Shown here: positions 31,351 through 44,769 of the stretch, one piece after another | Layout: each line of letters begins with the position of its first letter | Position numbering within the stretch: position 1 is the first letter of the stretch | Source of the DNA: Aristolochia californica | Lineage: Eukaryota > Streptophyta > Magnoliopsida > Piperales > Aristolochiaceae | Assembly: GCA_029961685.1 (NCBI GenBank) | Contig: JARWKL010000012.1 | Location: 24,475,227-24,539,226 of the forward strand | Length of the DNA: 64,000 nucleotides | Reading direction: 5' to 3' | The notes under the pieces: model-generated | What the model saw: only the letters and a program-made list of their open reading frames with translations | Database searches by the model: none | Told to the model about the DNA's origin: nothing | Position numbers and translations under genes: made by a program

Positions 31351-34267
31351 TAACTAATGACTATTTTAGAGTTCCCTTCTGCCTTAAACCTCGAGCCACT
31401 AGCATCTCCAAATGCCTCTTACTTTAGCTGGACTTGGTTCCCCTTCTTGTGGGCTTAGTAAACCAATATACCAGAGTGAAGATCATTGCTAGTGGAATAA
31501 TTTGGTCCAATTGGGGGCCTCCTCACTATGCATTTAAATGGTGTGAGGCTAAATAGTCAGTATTCGCTAAAAAGACTTTGAAGGAAGTGTGCTTCCTAAG
31601 CTATACTACCTAATATCATGACTTCTCCACAAAGATTCACTAAAATGCAAAGCAAACTCCTAGAATATGTAATTTCTATTTATTTTGATTTTTAGGAAAG
31701 TATTTTCTCATGGAATCTTATTTCTAAGGGTGTAATGAGAGCAAGGACATTATTGTTTTTGTATCACTATTTTATGTTGTAAATAGAAGAAAGAAGAGGG
31801 AACCCTAAAACCATCCTCTTCTAATTCAACATGAATCTCTTTCTCCAGCTCTTTCTCTCTTCTCCCACATTCTCTCATTTTGCTCCTACATTCATGAATT
31901 TCACACAAACCAAGCATGTAAGGTTAAGCTGGCTCAAAACAATGAAGGGTTTTCTCCCTGATTCTAGTTTGTTGGGAACAAGATATGCTGCAAATACTGA
32001 AGCCATGTTTCTTCTCTGGGGGAGCTCTTCCTGCAAAACTTTTAATGATCCTCTATTGGCAGAAGATGTTTAGGCTAACATTACTCATTGATGATACATA
32101 AGTGTTCCTGACCTTGAAAGTTGATAAGAGGTCTTCAGGCAAACTGCAGACCTCCATAAATGACCAAACACCAGATGATTAAATGGCCTGCACTATATAA
32201 CCATGTACCTGCTTATCTGCCTAACGCTGTTGTAATTAGGCAATCTTTCTTTCTAATACCAGACTTTTTTTGTTCTCCTCCTCCTACTCTCTGAAACTCC
32301 TTTTTCAAAGATAAATATATTTTTCTCTTTTAGAATAAAAAACAACAAAAATGAAAATGGAAAATAAAACATAGAAACTCCGCCAACTACACAAAATAAA
32401 CTTCTAGAAAGTAAATGTACAACAATTCACAGACAACATTTAATTACAATGGGTTGCTAGAACCATGGGCTGCTAAACTATCGAGGCTTATGACGGAGAA
32501 ATGCAAGAGCCAGACATTCCTATAAAATGAGTCAATATATAAAAACAGACTGGTACTCCATTTGCTTACGAAAATGAAGGGAGTGCACTTCTGTATCCAC
32601 TATGCACCTCAACCCAAGAATTAACGTGAAATCACCTATAGTAGTAAGGATGTAGCTAAAGTCCACCTCTGCCATTAGATACTCTACCTACGGCATAATA
32701 CTTTACATAAATGACGACAACATAAACAATTAGATTCCACCAGAAATCAGCACTGGAAGCAAAGGGTGACAACATCGCCACAAACGAAATCGCTACAGCA
32801 TACTAAGTACCCATAATGTATTTGACATGAAACGCAACAATTGCTTGCATTGAGGAAATAGGAGAATGTCTGCTTTTAACAACATCGCCAGCATACCACA
32901 AGATCTTAGGCTTAAGTACAGCTGCTCACAGTCGGAAGCTGCGGCGGAGGGAGAGGAAACAAGGAAGTATCAGTGAGAGGACACTGGTGGATGAAAGACG
33001 GCATGTACATCACACCCATTCCTTGAAACCCTTATTCGCCGTCGAGTGTATGAATCTCGAGTCCGATACCACAAGATTTTATGCTCGATGTAAATTTTAA
33101 AATAAAATAAATAAATAAATTATTAAATTAAAAAATGAGTGCCATGGAGCTACAAGAGAGAATTCCTTATCTTTGTTCTCTCTTTCCTTTGTTTTCTTAA
33201 CTTTCTATCTCCTTCTCCCCTCTTCTTGTTCTCTCCTTTTGGTGTTGAACTCTTCTACTACTTGTTTTTCTTTTTTCAGTTTATTCTCCTTGCAACTATG
33301 GAGAGAGGAGCAAGTTGTTGTACTAGGCGCCATGCTTCTTAGTAGGTCATGGCTTGATCACCATTATCCTCATAGATCCTACCTACAGGGTGGCACCAAG
33401 CCGTTCGAGATCGAATTGAAAAATATTCAGCTCAGTTTGTTTTTTACTTGAAATAAGACTCGTTAAGTATATAACTAAGCTAAACTCTAGATTTTCCAAG
33501 TTCGGTTTGTTAGCTCATGAGTTGACTTGTTAGCATATATTTTTTTTTACGAAAATACCCTTTTCTCTAATTGATCTCGTTAATTCTTTTTTTAGTTGGT
33601 TTATAGTTGCCCTTATTTACCTCAAACCTCAGAGAAGATCGATCATTCAACCCTTTTGGGTTATTCAACATCTAATGTTATTGTTTGCTAATGGAATAAA
33701 CGCTATTGACAGTAATAGAGGACAATAGCTTTGACTTTCGTGTACAAGGTGCAGTTGTCATTTTAGGATTTTGCATTGAGTCTAACTCGAGTCAAACTCG
33801 AACTTATAAGTTTTATTGGAGTTGAGGTTGAGCCCGAATTCAAACTTGGTTATCATAGTTCAAGCAGAACCTAAACCTACCAAGAGTTCAAATTCGATTT
33901 TGCTCATCACCCAAATTTTAATCTAACCATCAAACATAAATGGAATGACCATAAACTTAAACTGTTCCCATTTTACACTTTTCTCAACTAAAACTAAAGG
34001 TATTATTATAGGTATAATAAAACAAACATCATGACTTTAAGGGGTTGTTTGGTACCCATAGAAAATAAAATAAAAAAGAAAAAAAAAGGAAAAAAAATTT
34101 ATTTTTTGTTGTTTAGTAGAAAATCTTAATCATCAAAATTTTAAAATATTATTATTTATTATTTATTATTTTTAACTCGTATCCAAACAATAGAAACTAT
34201 ATTTTTGTTCCATTTTCTCACTCATTTTTTATGAACATCAAAACAAGATACAATAAACCTTTTTTTA
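31351..34267. other. Spacer with no recognised gene
   Basis: AT-rich. The sequence at about 31730-31830 (ATTGTTTTTGTATCACTATT and an AACCCTAAAACC leader) resembles an LTR border. On the minus strand at about 33025-32925, a GGGTTTCAAGGA leader and an ATG open a 34-residue frame (MGVMYMPSFIHQCPLTDTSL...) rich in Pro. It could be a first exon, but I cannot connect it to anything. Nothing else is supported. Confidence 0.35.

Positions 34268-34319
<52 letters not shown>
34268..34319 (+). repeat. (ATT)n microsatellite
   Basis: About 17 uninterrupted copies of ATT, about 280 bases upstream of the CRM-protein start codon. It is likely to vary in length between individuals. Confidence 0.95.
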
Positions 34320-34320
<1 letters not shown>

Positions 34321-34595
34321 CACTTTGGGTGTTCCAAACATAACCTAAGAACAAAAAGGCCATTTCATTAATTTAAAAAATACCAATCTCATTGATTAAA
34401 TTAGCTTTATTCGTATTTCTTGATTTTTATCGGGGCAAGACAGACTGAGTCACAACTCACAACCCAGTAACCTCTTCCAGCATGCGATCATCTTAGCAAA
34501 TCTTCACCGGACAGTATTTCATTTCATGTCATTGATCACCCCTTTCTTACTCCAGACGAGCTTCGTTTCCCAACATTCGGTGTAATTTCACAATC

Positions 34596-37500
34596 ATGGC
34601 GGTCTATCCTCAAACTGCGCTCAACCCTTTCCCTCATATCTTATCCCAATGCCCTGCTTCTCCAAACTATCTTCCTCTAGCCAATTCTAAGTTTTCTTTG
34701 ACTACCGCTTTTAACTCCTCCAAGCTCGAAGCTTTTGTACCCTCCCTAACGCTTGGACTCGATCTTGAAAACCGACAAAGGGCGGAACACTCCAATCCTA
34801 AAATCGGAAAGAAGAAGAAAAAGCTCAGACCCAACTTCTACGAGATAACTCGTGAGCATTGGTCAAAGAAAGCCGCTTCACAGAGAACGAAATTCCCCTG
34901 GCAAGAGTCTCGTAGTGTGGGAACATATTCACAGTCGACTCCCCCATCTGTTCAAACTCCTCTTCCCATTAGATTCCCAAACGGAGAAATCAGCAGCTCC
35001 AGTGGAGTAACCCAAAACGTAAATCCCTCTCTTACAAACATTGTTAGTTTGGCTCCTTGGGATCATGGAAGCAAACAGAGAAACATTCATACTGGTTCGG
35101 AAGCTAAATGTACTAATGAGGCTAATCGAGTGGATGGTGGTGACATCGACGAGAAAGAAACAACGAGCATTGTTGGAACGATGTTAGAGGAATTGAAGAT
35201 CGTTGGTGAAGAACAAAGGAGTAATGCTGATTGCAGTGTTGGTAAATTTCCAGTTGCTCATGCTTTTTCAGGGAAGGAACAACCTAACGAGAGAAAGGGT
35301 GATATTATGAGCCACACTATTCAGCTTCCATGGGAGCGAAAGGGAAGCTTAGAGGGAGAGAGGCGCAAGAGCAACACTGAATTAGCTGAGGTAACAATCC
35401 CAGAATCCGAATTGCGGAGGCTGCAGAATGTTGCTCTTAGAATGAAAGAAAGGGTGAAGGTCGGAGTGACTGGGATTACACAGACTGTTCTGGATGAAAT
35501 TAATGACAAGTGGAAGACTGAGGAGGTGGTAAAGATCAAATTTGAAGGGCCAACAGCAGTTAACATGAAGAGAACGCATGAAACTTTGGAGGTAAGTGTA
35601 TACACCCTCATCTTAAACTTCATCTGGTATTGGTGTTACTGTGAGAACTAGATTCTTAGTATATCGTGCCTTCATGTCTTAGTTCCTGAACCCAAAGTAG
35701 ACTGCTTTAGCTCTGTTAGTACTGCTCTAACACTTGGATGAAATATCTGTTGATTCATCTATTTTGTCACTAGAAAAAAACTGGAGGTTTGGTGATCTGG
35801 AGATCTGGAAGTTCAGTAGTTATATACCGGGGGATGACATATAATCTGCCTTGTGTGCAATCATATAGAAAGCATTCTCAAAATCATAGTGGCGATGATG
35901 TAACAAGGCAGCAGCAACTAATAAGGCATAAGCAAGATGAAGATTCATCTAGTGATCAGATGACCCTAAAAGGGTCGTTTGATGCTGTGAAAACAACTAA
36001 GGCATCTACTACTTCTCATGTGACAGCTTTTGAGGACTCATCTGGAGAATCTATGGATATAAATGATATTGAAGTCCTGTTAGAGGAACTTGGGCCTCGT
36101 TATCAAGATTGGTCAGGCCCCCATCCTTTGCCTGTTGATGCAGATTTGCTTCCTCGTGTTGTTCCTGGGTATAAACCTCCATTCAGGCTTCTTCCATATG
36201 GAATGAGACCTTGTCTTCACAATAGGCAAATGACCTTCTTGCGGAGATTTGCAAGAACAATGCATCCCCACTTTGCCCTAGGTACGTATGCATGTACAAA
36301 CATAAGTTTATGGTTAATGTGTTTGTGTAACTTTATATTGATCAAATCATGTCCATAGTTGAATTTTCAACTTTGATTCAGGTAGAAGTAAGCAACATGA
36401 AGGCCTAGCAGTGGCTATTGCGAAGCTATGGGAAAAAAGTGCCATTGCTAAGATAGCAATCAAACGTGGTGTTCCAAATACTTGTAACGAGAGAATGGCT
36501 GAAGAAATTAAGGTATGTACATATCATATGTTTCCACTAGCAGTTTTTTATGATTGAGGTTTGTTCTTCAGAATATGCAAGTAAAGAATTTTAACTTGAG
36601 GGAAAGGAGGCTGGACTCAGATCCAACCAACTTTTGCTGCACCCAACTTTTTCTTCTTTGAACAAGTTATGCTATTTACAATAAGGTCATTACTTATTAT
36701 ATTTACAAGAATACCATTATATTCAATTTATCATTAAAAATTGATAAAGATAAAAAAACTGAAATAAACACCAACAGAAATCCCAAGGATAGTAAATAAT
36801 TGTTGAATAAAAAAATCAAGCTTTAAGTTATTCGATGCAAATTTAGTGGTTAGATTAAAAACTGGGTGCAGCTAACCTAGAAAGGCTTAGGTCCATACTC
36901 TTTTTTTCCTTTCAAACTTATTGATTTGGGTATGCAGGATTGGCTTAATATGTTGTACTCACAACTTGTGCTTGCCTTACAGAACATGTTGATGTGTCCA
37001 TCTTTCTTTTGAACATGGTTTTGTGCATAAGAGATCTTGTCTCATACTCCCCAACAAAATAGCTTATTTAGTGAAAACATAGGAACCTAATGGATTTCTT
37101 TGACCATCTGCCTTTCTACTATAGCCTGTTTAATTAATAGGTTGCCTACTACCACCTTGAAAGGTTACTCTCACATTTGTTGTCTTGCTAGCTGGCCTCC
37201 AGACTATAGTTGTCTTCGAGTCTTTGGTTGCACCTGTTATGTTCTTTTTTCTTCTATCGCTGGTTCAAAATTAGACTCGAGTATGTCTCATTTTGTTCTT
37301 GGCCATGCTCTACGACCATTCATCTAGATCTCTTGTCATGTCACTTTAGGATTACAAGCTGAGTCTTGTAAGAATGTGGATAACCATTTGAGCTCTTTGC
37401 TGATAACCTCTGGAGGTGCCTATAAACAAAAGGGTGCAGACATATAAGTCCAGTGTAATAGTTCATTCAAGTAGCTATAACTGGGACATGCTCTGGTGAT

Positions 37501-39581
37501 GATAATGATAATTATAGATCGTTTAAGTATTCATAGACTGAAGATTTGAGGCTTGAAATTATTATGTCAAGGATATCTTCTTTTTGCTCAGACGGTCAAC
37601 AAGGCAAATATTAAACACTAGTAATGAACTCTTAATGTAGGATGATAAATGCCTTCATTTTTTGTTAACCCAAATGAGATGTTCGAAGGTTGACACATGC
37701 TGAGCATGCGAGAAAAGATTGTAAATTGAAAGTAGTTAGTTGTTTTTCTTTTTATCCTTTTTCTCGTTGGGTAAAAAAATAATATTTGTTATATAAAGTG
37801 TGTGTTGTTACATTTAATAGTGTTGAGTTGCACTTGCATACTTAATGTTCAAGTAAATAATTTCCTATACAAATTAGTGCATCTTTTGTAGAACTTTGAT
37901 TAAGATGCTGTGGACTGTTGACAATTTTTTCTTTCTACATATATGCTGAAAACTGCTCCATCTCTCAACAATGTAGAGATTGACAGGGGCAACACTTCTA
38001 TCTAGGAACAAGGAATATATTGTGTTCTACAGGGGAAATGACTTCTTACCACCGGACATGAAAAAGGCATTAATAGAAAGGGAGCAATCAACAAGGCTCA
38101 AGCAAGAAGAAGAAGAAGCAGCACGGTTGAGGGTGTCTGGCTTAAATCTTTCAAAGCGTAAGATTGCTAAAAGACCATTTGTAGCAGGTACACTAGCTGA
38201 AACTGTGGAGGCAAAATCTCGTTGGGGAAGTGAACTAAGCATTGAGGAGAGAGAGAAGATGATGAGAGCTGAAGCATTGTCTAGGCATGTTTCTCTAGTC
38301 CGATACTTGGAGAGGAAACTTGCTCATGTAAGAATGTTTTTTCTTTTGTTTCCTTTTTGCTTATGCAATTTGGTTTACTGAATGGAGTAATATCTTACTC
38401 AAAATATTTACCTGAGGTTTTTATTAGGCACAAGAAAAGGTTATGAAGGCAGAGAAAGATTTATGTAAAGTGCAGAATTTTCTCACCCCAAGGGAGCTCC
38501 CAACCGATTTAGAAACAATTACAGATGAAGAGCGGTTTCTCTTTCGTAAAATAGGTCTTAGTATGAAACCGTTCTTGCTTCTAGGTACTCTGCTGCTCTG
38601 GAAATTGCAATTTTCTTTATCCTTCGTTGCTCTCCTGAGAGTATTGTTAAAATCTCATGCTTGTGTCTATGTATTTCCCTCCAGGGAGGAGAGGTGTTTA
38701 TGATGGGACAATAGAGAACATGCACTTACATTGGAAGTACCGGGAGCTGGTGAAGATACTAGTCAAAGGCAAGAGTTTCCCCCAAGTGAAGCACATTGCA
38801 ATATCTCTTGAGGCTGAGAGCGGAGGGATCTTGGTCTCTTTGGATAAAACAACCAAAGGATATTGTATAATTCTATACCGTGGGAAAAACTATCTCCGAC
38901 CAACTTCGTTGAAACCCAAAAATCTGTTGACCAGAAGACAAGCATTAGCTCGTTCCATTGAGCTTCAAAGACGTGAGGTAACTTCTTTCAAAAAAAAATA
39001 TTCAACTTGATTCTAAAAACTATCTTTTTGCCCTTTGTTGATGTTGATGTTTTATTTTTATTTTTTTGTGTCTCAAAAATAAAATTTAGGCACTCAATCA
39101 TCACATCTCAGATTTGCAGCAGAGGATTGAGATGCTGAAATCTGAACTGGTAACATGTCCATCTCTATAGTAAGTAATTCCAGTGATAGAATGAATGGTC
39201 ACATTTGAGGTATTTGATGGACAACTATTTTCAGGAACAAATGGAGGCAGCCAAGGAAACAGGTGACGAGAAATTGTACTCAAGGCTGGATGGAGCTTAT
39301 TCGTCTGATGAGGACCTTGAGGTTAGTATTTATGTTCCTCCCATTTTGGTGACTAAGTGCAGTCTTTTGTCATGCTCTATGAATCAACCTGCCATAAAAA
39401 TTATGTATTTTTCTTCAAGTGTTCACACACAAAAAAAGAACTTTTTTCTTCAAGAATGCGGATGATGTGCTGACTTCACGTACTTTATTAGGACGAAGGT
39501 GAGGAAGCATATCTTGAAACATACAATGACCTCATGGACAATGACAAGGAACTAGAAGACTTCATGGATGAAAGCGTTTAA
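34596..39581 (+). CDS. CFM3: CRM-domain organellar group II intron splicing factor (CFM3-like)
   Basis: RNA-binding protein that helps group II introns splice in chloroplasts and, for some family members, mitochondria. Nine exons join in frame: 34596-35591, 35774-36281, 36382-36512, 37977-38327, 38428-38584, 38685-38977, 39090-39149, 39235-39321, 39492-39581, giving 890 residues. The N-terminus is Ser/Pro-rich and fits an organelle transit peptide. Three CRM domains are visible. CRM1 (about 265-365) runs from [20 protein letters not shown] to [13 protein letters not shown]2 (about 450-590) holds [19 protein letters not shown] and [21 protein letters not shown]3 (about 680-785) holds [15 protein letters not shown] and [16 protein letters not shown] Lys/Arg-rich coiled coil joins CRM2 and CRM3, and an acidic tail ends the protein. 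CRM2 lies across the 1.46-kb intron 3, which contains a copia scrap. Three CRM domains plus the tail favour CFM3 over CRS1 or CAF; the paralogue call is from memory. Confidence 0.92.
37030..37325 (+). mobile_element. Ty1/copia integrase fragment in CFM3 intron 3
   Basis: The plus strand reads [16 protein letters not shown], the conserved TPQQNG..ER block of copia integrase. It is followed, after frame breaks, by [14 protein letters not shown] and [18 protein letters not shown], the LINR.P and LRVFGC blocks. No protease, reverse transcriptase or LTR is visible within the intron, so this is a dead internal scrap. Confidence 0.75.
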
Positions 39582-41520
39582 CTTGTGGATGAACAAGATC
39601 ATGCAATTTTGCACTACTAAAAATGAAGTTGTGGAAGACCAGAAAGTTAAGACGTTGGCTTCGTGAATAACAGTTCTGCATTTACAACAGGATTTTCTTC
39701 ACAGTCAAGTGGTATAAGTAGAAATCTTGCATTCCGATATCTGAAACATGTATTACTTATCAAGGAACCTGCTTGTGTATGTTGTAGCATATCACCATCC
39801 AAACTGATTTAACAGATATTGATGGGAATGTAACTGGAAGCACCAGAACATTTTATAAAGTTACAAACAAGTAAAAGCTGTGTCTACTTTTGAAAGACAC
39901 AGATAAGTGGTTATTAATTGTTCACCAATGGCCGAAGTTTGAAGTCAATAGAATAGATGCATGACTGCCCAGAGCAGTGGCTGAGAAATGCTTATTGAAG
40001 CTGCAACTGCTTATGTTATGAGAGTATTTTGAAATCTTTTAACAAATTTATTAGCAAAAGCAACGCATGAATAGCATGTCGTATTTCATTGTCTGCTCTT
40101 GTGAACAGCAAATGAATTTGAGAAGAATTATGAAATGGTGCTGGAAATTATTTGGAGAAAAAGATGTATTGGGTTTCACTCTAGTGTCTCTAATTATTTG
40201 GAGAAAAAGATGTAATGGGTGTCATTTTGTCAAGGAGTTGGAAGGGACACTCTAAACCCGACTAATTGATGCAAAAGTATACTTTGTTACTTAAAAGAAT
40301 GTGTTAATATCTGTTTAATATTTTCTTTAATATATACTTATAGAACCATAAAAGAGTGCTTACAGTTAAATTATCCACTTATAAAATTACAAAAAGAGAG
40401 TCTACTACACGTGAAGGGGAGTGTTAAAGAGTAGTTCCTCGTGAATTAGTAAATATAAAATTTTTGAATTTATTAGTTGAAAAATATATTTTCTATGTGG
40501 GTATTCATTTTGGGATATACATGCTATTGGGGCTAAAATGACCCTATTTACGCGTGTGCATGTTTAAGGATCTTGGACTTTTCTGTTGCCAGTTTAATCG
40601 GAGGCTTCGTCACGCTCTGGAGCGACCAAGAGACTCCCAATGATCAAACTAACAAACTAGCAAGAAAAAAAGACCAGCAAGCGTTATTCCTGTGCGTGGT
40701 AGGATCCTTGGACTCTCTGTACCTAAATTGAACGGCAATCCAGTCTGTCTTTAATCCCGTCTCAGTTCGAATATTGACGCTTTGTTTTGAGTTGTTTGAT
40801 TTGCTTGACCTTATTGCTGGCAATATCTGCATATTCTCTCGTTTTGGTTTACGCCGGTTTTCTGAACTGTTTAATTTGTTTTCCACTACCCGGGTATTGT
40901 AGTTTATCTGTTATACAATCCAAATCTAGAAATGTCTTCATGATTTTTTATTATTTTTTGGTGCTAGTCTCGTTGATTAGGATAGGTTATTATTGATGCA
41001 AAGTGCAAACCCTTAATTCCGTTCCTGGATCAACCCTTAATTCCCAAGTTTTGTTTCGATTCTTATTCGGCTACAAATTGTAGGTTTGACTTTAAATCTC
41101 GTGTAAGGCTTCCACAGCCTGGACCATAGACCCTTTCTTCAAAGGAAGGCATTCAGAAGAATGGTTGGAGTCTTATCTTGATAGTTTGGATACATATTGA
41201 GCTGAGTTGGAGAGAAGAAAGGTCCAAAAATGCCATGTGAGGCTGTTGGGGAGTTTTGGTTCCAAAAAGCAAAGATTCATCAGATTCTTTTACATCTCGT
41301 TGACATGACAATATTCTTTCATTTACGCTAGTCTGTAAGCATTTGGCTTTAAGCCAAGAAATGTGATTATGTTTTTGTTCTCCATCACTGCTTGATGTTT
41401 ATTCTCATAATGTGCATGGTCTACTATTTTCAACTCAAAAGACTTAGTTTAAATTCATAGTCAATCTCTCAGTTCTCCTCTATGACTACTTCGTCAATCC
41501 TTCTATCATGACTTGAACAT
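39582..41520. other. Spacer after the CFM3 gene
   Basis: The first few hundred bases are the likely 3' UTR. A 48-base tandem duplication lies at about 40145-40222 (unit core AATTATTTGGAGAAAAAGATGT, twice). From about 40560 the composition looks like a new promoter or leader, perhaps for the small Ala-rich gene at 44770, but I see no exon that I can connect to it. Confidence 0.4.
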
Positions 41521-41521
41521 T

Positions 41522-41570
41522 ATCAGTGTGATCAGGGCTGTTTAAAAAAAAAAAAAAAATCAGTGTGATC
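41522..41570 (+). mobile_element. Tiny retroposed insert with target-site duplication
   Basis: ATCAGTGTGATC, then AGGGCTGTTT and about 16 A residues, then TCAGTGTGATC again. The 11-12-base direct repeats flank an insert of about 26 bases that ends in poly(A). This is what an extremely 5'-truncated LINE or SINE insertion leaves. The repeats are perfect, so the event looks recent compared with the other elements here. Confidence 0.65.
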
Positions 41571-41734
41571 CAAGTAAAAAATGTTTCCAATCTTTGAATG
41601 TCAACAGCCTCATCGGTGCACTCTTAAGATCCCTTTGAGTATCTATTTTAATCTTGTATTTCATATCAAGGTTATCTTAGTGCTGCTGGTCATTAGAGCT
41701 TTGTTACTGGTGATTCTTCTACCTTCTGTTTTAA

Positions 41735-43262
41735 AACGGGAGAGAATTATATTTAGAGGGAAAGAAGATACAAGGGGCACCCCCCAATGTAGGGGTTAGC
41801 CCAGATTACAAAAGGAAGCTTAAGAAGAAAAACAGAAACACTAATTACAATCTTGCACAAAAAGCTAATTCTCCAGCCGATGAATGACAATATGAGAGAG
41901 CAAAGAGAAGCGAGTTACCAGGCAACAGTTTAATGGTGCTCCAGTAGTCCAAGGACAGCAACAAGAGCCTAGATCCAGTGGACGTAGGAGCTCTGAAATT
42001 TAGCAAACTCAACCTGTGTTAATCTAGGCAAGAATGAGGTGAGTTGTATTTTCAGTTACTTGCTTAATGGACTTTATGTCTGAAACTCCCTTGTTTCCTT
42101 TAATTCCAAAGTACCTAGAGATGGTGGCAAATATTGTGCACCAGTGCAGATTCACATGAAGGAGGAAACAGAGGGCAGAGCACCGAACTACCAAATCAGC
42201 AAAGTTGTTGGGAAGGCAATTGCACAGGTCGAAAAGTTGCAGAATGAGATTCCAAAATGGACTGTAAAGGCCAGCATATAAGTAAGTGGTTAACCGTCTC
42301 CTCCCTGTCCTGACAGAGCCAATGTAGAAAATTGATCATCAAGGAACCTTGCTGCTCATATACTAGAATTCAGTTTTTTGCAACTGTGAGGGGGGGGGGG
42401 GGGGGGGGGGGGGGGCAGCTTTTTGATCAGTGCAGCAGCATCGCCAACAGGTTGCACACCAGAGTTCCTTCACTTATACTAGGAGGCAACAGTGAAAACT
42501 CCATTGGGAGTCTATTTCCATATAATTATGTCCGCCCAAGTTCTCATATGTATTGTCTCTCAAGAATGTTCATGAGTGTGCTGGCTTCAATGATTCCATT
42601 ATCCCTTTAAGTTCTGTCTATGCTGGAGGCCCCTCCAATATATCTTTGAATTGATGTCACCCAGGCAACCTTGTCTGGGCCAGGTTGAAGAGGGCAGGAA
42701 ATAGTTCAGTTAACAGATTCTCCCTCTACCAGCAGTCCTTCCAAAACTGAGGTACCCAGTTGGAGGATTCTTTCCACAACATGGAGACCCTTTTATTTGA
42801 GATGCTTGCTATCCCAAATATAATTGTATTTCGTGACACCCACATTTTCCACTATGCACCTTTTTCATTACAAAATCTCCAAATCAAATTGGCAAGAAGT
42901 GCCTCATGCATTTGCCATAATCTCTTAATACCCAGACTGCCATCCTTCGTACGCTTGCAATTTTTTTCCACTTTACTAAATGGAATTTGAAACTATTAGA
43001 GGACCCTAGCAAAATAAATCTGTGTTTGATCGCCTCTTTGTAACACTTGTTAGGCATTTAAGGCAGAGAGTATAGGAGGAGGCCTGCCAGGGTATTTTAC
43101 AAGAGAGATCATATCCCCTTTGGACAACAACTTTCCTTTCCAATTGAACAGACACTTATTGAACTGATATTATTTGATAAATGCTTAACAAGGGAAGTGA
43201 ATACCCAACATCAAGATGCCATCGGCGAGTGCCCTCTTTAAATAGCTGATTTGCAACTGTTG
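41735..43262 (-). mobile_element. Decayed LINE ORF2, C-terminal third
   Basis: On the minus strand at about 42975-42865: KRTKDGSLGIKRLWQMHEAL then LANLIWRFCNEKG, the conserved K.GGLGI..L...N.ALL.KW.WRF block downstream of LINE reverse transcriptase. Further on at about 42330-42250: LCQDREETVNHLLICW, the zf-RVT knuckle (C..C...EET..HL...C). The RT core itself is missing. The low-coordinate end resembles the LINE 3' end at 31.1 kb. There are many stops. A G26 tract lies inside it. Confidence 0.8.
42390..42415 (+). repeat. Homopolymer run of 26 G
   Basis: An uninterrupted run of 26 G on the plus strand, within the LINE remnant. Such runs are very rare in AT-rich plant DNA and can fold as G-quadruplexes. 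It may be real, or a sequencing or assembly artefact. Confidence 0.9.
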
Positions 43263-44769
43263 CAGATTGCAAGATATGTTTCCTGTAAACTTTGGACTGG
43301 AGCTGTGGTGGATATTTTTTATTTTGTTTTTTTTTATAACAATGCGAAGATGAGAATTCATTAAAAGAGAGGAACAGGGCTTTATGCTAGCGTGTGTGGT
43401 GGCTCTATGCCTAAAAGAAACAGGTTCTTAATTTCTCATTTGGTGTAATTATATTGTACTGATGGAGGATTTCTTTGCCATTGTCTGGAGCAAATATTAT
43501 ATATATATATATTTATTTATTTGGTTTTCCCATTGTGTCTTGTTATATTTCTTTTTTTCCTTCGTTTAGTTGAATGACTGTTTCTTTTGAATCTGGTAAT
43601 TATGAGTGTATAGTTTTCATTGGGAATTATACTTCTTGATGACCTTTTACATCTTGGGTTCTCATGTAGTAAACAATTTTCCAACAACAGTTAAGTCCTT
43701 ATGAGAATTGGATTGTATTAGAGAAAGTGAGTCCCGAACATGATATCTATTGGCACACACTGGTATGTGACCATTGATCCAAGGGGCAAGTTTCAGCAGT
43801 TGAAGCTTTTGGGGATAGTTGCCATTTTTTTGAAGTTATGTGTTGAGAAGGAATAGATTAATTCTTTTTTCTTCTTATGATTTTTTTTTTGTTAGCATCC
43901 TGAAATATAATTAACATAAAGTTCAGTTGTAGAAGGTTTCAAAAAGGATAATCAATCTAGTCAATGAAATCTATGGTTTTGCTTTGAATCATTTGTGAAT
44001 TAGTGAAAGAAGAGGGATCTTTCTGTAAATTCAATAGATTCATTATAAAGAGGACACTTCATTTGTAAAGAGAACACCTCATTCGATGGTGGATGACTCT
44101 TTGACAAGTGAAGTTAAATCTTCCTCTAGAGGAATCACTTCTTGAGCTGACAGCTGGCATCTTCCAGGTTGACAAACATTTCCACCAAGGGTTCACTTCT
44201 TCACATTCTTTAGTAGTGCTAAAGTTGAGTCCAAGTCTATTCTAATATGAGTAGCCAAATTAGGAGAACTCTTCTTACTTATAAACACATGATTTTTTCT
44301 GATATTAACCCATGTGAGATTCTTCCCACTGCAACCACCTCTTGCGCCCCAGCCTACTCAAAGGGAAAACAGGCCTAAGATGTGAACAACACAAATAGGG
44401 TACAAACTTAGTAAGACACAAGTTGGGCCCAATAAGGTAGAAATCTCTCTGATACCATTTTAAAGTTGTGTCTTAGTCCATCAACGCCAAATGACTAATT
44501 AAGTTAGTAGACATCTTCCCAACTAATAACTTGATGATTTTTTTATATTACCCATGTGAGGTTGTTCTCTTCAAGTATAAAAACATGTGTAGCTGGATTT
44601 ACATTTCATTGTTAGAGCTGAAGAGTACCTGAACTTGACTCTTTGGCTATATTTTGTTTTTTGAAACTATATTTGTTAAATTAGGTTTTTCTTTATAGAT
44701 GTTGAATAATTTTTCTGAAGCTATGAAATAAGTTTTGTTATATGGATGCTGGTTGTTTTAGGTACCAAA
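43263..44769. other. Spacer with weak LTR-like repeat
   Basis: No gene is recognised. Two imperfect copies of TGATTTTTT.TATTA.CCCATGTGAG.TT lie near 44290 and 44533 in the same orientation. Between them is TCTGATACCATTTTAAAGTT, a phrase common in degraded copia elements. The 3' splice acceptor ending GTTGTTTTAG (44751-44760) belongs to the small gene that follows. Confidence 0.4.

Noticed and set aside
34596..39581. CRS1, CFM2 or CAF as alternative names for the CRM gene
   Set aside because: Three CRM domains, the coiled coil and the acidic C-terminus fit CFM3 best, although only a phylogeny would settle it.
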